Assembly: GCA_027008705.1 (NCBI GenBank)
Contig: JALVEB010000040.1
Coordinates: 1 to 41,134, forward strand
Origin: Sedimenticola sp.
Lineage (GTDB): Bacteria; Pseudomonadota; Gammaproteobacteria; Chromatiales; Chromatiaceae
Reading direction: 5' to 3'
Length of the DNA stretch: 41,134 nucleotides
This document shows positions 39,604 through 41,134 of this stretch, piece after piece. Numbering within the stretch: position 1 is the first letter of the stretch; each line of letters starts with the position of its first letter. The position numbers were made by a program, and so were the translations under genes. Below the pieces are notes generated by a model that saw only the letters and a program-made list of their open reading frames with translations, was not told the origin of the DNA and did no database searches.

Positions 39604-39630
39604 AAAAAGGAGCAGGAGCCGTCCTGCTCC
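39604..39630 (-). terminator. Intrinsic terminator of the secreted-protein gene
   Basis: A perfect 9-bp stem GGAGCAGGA/TCCTGCTCC (39609-39617 and 39622-39630) is followed on the minus strand by five T (39608-39604). It lies 12 bases after the stop of the minus-strand gene. Confidence 0.9.
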
Positions 39631-39642
39631 CGGGAGGCTGAC

Positions 39643-40464
39643 TCAGTGGAATGTTGCTTTGTCGGAGTGGCTTCTCCGTGCCGTTATGCCGCCCAAGCCG
39701 ATCAACATCAAAGCAAGGATGCTGGGGGCCGATGCGGGCGCGGGGGCTGTCGTTTGGATAGAGAAATGGATATTGCCTGATTCCCGGCTGCAATTGTTGT
39801 AAGACGGGATGCAATTCGGGCCAAATGCATTGAAAACGAAAGGACCCAGCTCAAGGAGCGAGTCGAGATTCAGATCCACATCGTACGGTAAGCCAAAACG
39901 ATCTCTATCACTTTCGATCAGACGGAAGATCAAATGGTCTGCACCATCACCTTGGAAAGGACGGATATAACCTCTTTCCGCAGATTGACAGATAGCCGGA
40001 GGGCAGACTTCGGCGGTGGCGAATAACAGGCCGTCGGTATACGAGTCTGCATCGTCATGGTTGGCGGCTGTTTGGTCATCCAGATAGAAACGGACCTGGT
40101 TGCTGATCCCGGGGATATTCGTGTTATGGCCGAGATACAGCCTGCCTTGTGCCGGATCGAAATCCGCGTAGGTGCCCGCGATGTCGTAACTCGCGGTGAT
40201 CTCAAACCCTTGGTAACGGGCCGCGGTGGCGTATCCCCTGACAATAAAGGTGTTTCCAGGTGCCGGTCCGGTGGGTTGGCCGTTGGGATCGAGGATGACA
40301 GTCTGGTTGATGGCCTCGAATGCCATCTCGTTCCCGAGGAGGTAAGCCATCGCCTGGTTGACGAAGTCTGGCGTGGGGTTTGCCAACGATGACAGTAGTG
40401 AGGCGCGGGCGGCTCCACTCATAACCGAAACAAAGCTGAACAGAAATAACATAAGTGTTTTCAT
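39643..40464 (-). CDS. Secreted protein with PEP-CTERM-like C-terminal sorting signal; function unknown
   Basis: The 273-residue product starts with a signal peptide (MKTLMLFLFSFVSVMSGAARA, likely cut after Ala21). The mature part is acidic and rich in Asn, Asp and Tyr, with two close Cys pairs (VCPPAICQ, NCIPSYNNC). It ends with a spacer APAPASAPS, a hydrophobic run ILALMLIGLGGI and an Arg pair ARRS, the layout of a PEP-CTERM signal, although the usual VPEP is replaced by SAPS and ten residues follow the Arg pair. Such proteins are sorted by exosortase in exopolysaccharide-making bacteria. The start has AAAGGAA upstream. No homologue was recognised for the body. Confidence 0.7.
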   Translation of the reverse strand: MKTLMLFLFSFVSVMSGAARASLLSSLANPTPDFVNQAMAYLLGNEMAFEAINQTVILDPNGQPTGPAPGNTFIVRGYATAARYQGFEITASYDIAGTYADFDPAQGRLYLGHNTNIPGISNQVRFYLDDQTAANHDDADSYTDGLLFATAEVCPPAICQSAERGYIRPFQGDGADHLIFRLIESDRDRFGLPYDVDLNLDSLLELGPFVFNAFGPNCIPSYNNCSRESGNIHFSIQTTAPAPASAPSILALMLIGLGGITARRSHSDKATFH

Positions 40465-40949
40465 TTCCTTTCCCCTTTTCCTTGATAATAAGTTTGCATG
40501 TATCGCGTGGAACTGGACGCAGTCCCATCCAGGCTTGTCTGGTGCCGATGTGCCATCGGCATCAGCTGCCGCATGGACTGAGGGAGAATCCATGTGGGGC
40601 AACGAGCGTTTTCCCGCCCCTTTATCACGGTCTGCCAGCTATCGTCCAATCCTATGCGCTGGGTTACAGAATGCCGTGCGGGCTCCAAGTCTGTACGTGA
40701 CAAGGCCAGCACTCGTTCTGTGATGAAGATCCTATCAGAATGTTGTCTGGAGAGAGGAGGTGGCTCATTTTCCTTTTGCGTTATATTGTTTTTTTGAATA
40801 AATACATTTAAATTAGTTTCTTATAAAATATTCTTTATTTATCACTTAAAGTATCTTTCATGGAATTGCAAATCATTATAACAAGATATAATTATATATG
40901 AACTAACTTATATATTCAAGATCAACTGTTTGCATATATTTGCAAATTT
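40465..40949. other. Accessory non-coding stretch with an AT-rich core
   Basis: No gene is supported. A perfect inverted repeat TGCCGAT/ATCGGCA (40543-40549 and 40555-40561) lies about 80 bases upstream of the secreted-protein gene and may be an operator. From about 40785 to 40945 the sequence is strongly AT-rich, unlike the rest of the window, with TTTGCA/TGCAAA (40929-40946). It may be foreign DNA or a regulatory region. Confidence 0.6.
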
Positions 40950-41134
40950 TTACCATTGGGCTGCTCGATAGGCTCTTGGAGCATGGGTAGGGTAAGTGTC
41001 GAGTCCAGTGTGACGAGACCCCGAAAAGGAGCCACGCTCCGTTCCGGGCGACAGTGGTGCTACAGGCCCTCGCACCCGTGGACGTTGTTGCGGAAACTCG
41101 CCATGGAAAGGGCGATGACTCGTTTCCGCGCCGA
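40950..41134 (+). ncRNA. Candidate structured RNA, cut by the window edge
   Basis: Several helices can be drawn: TGTCG/CGACA (40997-41001, 41049-41053) enclosing CCCG/CGGG (41020-41023, 41045-41048) and GGAGC/GCTCC (41028-41032, 41036-41040); GGTGC/GCACC (41056-41060, 41072-41076); and GCGGAAAC/GTTTCCGC (41090-41097, 41122-41129) with inner TCGCC/GGCGA. Such dense pairing suggests an RNA. It reminds me of HEARO/OMEGA RNAs that precede IscB/IsrB nuclease genes, but this rests on memory and overall look. Strand is assumed. Confidence 0.4.

Noticed and set aside
40983-41134. Open frame from ATG 40983 to the window edge
   Set aside because: The GGAG is only one base from the ATG, several other frames are equally open, and the helices argue for RNA.

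Overview
The window is about 41 kb of GC-rich chromosome from a gammaproteobacterium. The evidence is the gene order of the ribosomal block, a glnS gene, the thrS-infC-rpmI-rplT-pheS-pheT-ihfA-MerR-tRNA-Pro string, and long Cys-free S14 with zinc-type L36. The sequence alone does not fix genus or family; a Chromatiales-like lineage is only a guess.

Layout. Bases 1-13961 hold the end of tuf and then the whole S10, spc and alpha clusters: rpsJ-rplC-rplD-rplW-rplB-rpsS-rplV-rpsC-rplP-rpmC-rpsQ, rplN-rplX-rplE-rpsN-rpsH-rplF-rplR-rpsE-rpmD-rplO-secY-rpmJ, and rpsM-rpsK-rpsD-rpoA-rplQ. All lie on the plus strand and the block closes with a strong intrinsic terminator. Next come a SAM-hydrolase-family (DUF62) gene, uvrA on the minus strand overlapping it tail to tail, and a divergent YajR-like MFS exporter. 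Bases 19272-20900 form a minus-strand accessory patch: a RES/Xre toxin-antitoxin pair with its own promoter, and a hemerythrin-like protein. From 21216 the amino-acid genes alaC, hom and thrC are followed by a conserved gene of unclear function and the lipoprotein flavin transferase apbE. Adk (minus) and gltX-glnS (plus) are divergent. Then come thrS, infC, rpmI, rplT, pheS, pheT, ihfA, a MerR regulator, a repeat array and tRNA-Pro(GGG). Beyond the tRNA the sequence becomes AT-rich and accessory: a secreted protein with a PEP-CTERM-like tail, an AT-rich stretch, and a segment at the right edge that folds like a structured RNA.

How the parts fit. Most of the window is translation machinery: ribosomal proteins, RNA polymerase alpha, SecY, IF3 and five aminoacyl-tRNA synthetases (GltX, GlnS, ThrS, PheS, PheT). 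Control elements are visible in the sequence. A hairpin before thrS copies a tRNA-Thr anticodon arm. infC lacks a usable ATG/GTG start and seems to start on ATC or ATT. Hairpins precede infC, rpmI and pheS.

Least expected content. (1) A 61-bp inverted-repeat element occurs three times; one copy lies between 11-bp direct repeats. (2) REP-type palindromes are partly amplified in a 110-bp tandem array beside tRNA-Pro. (3) The last ~140 bases form several nested helices and may be the 5' part of an RNA such as the HEARO/OMEGA type, whose nuclease gene would lie outside the window. This third point is a hypothesis only.
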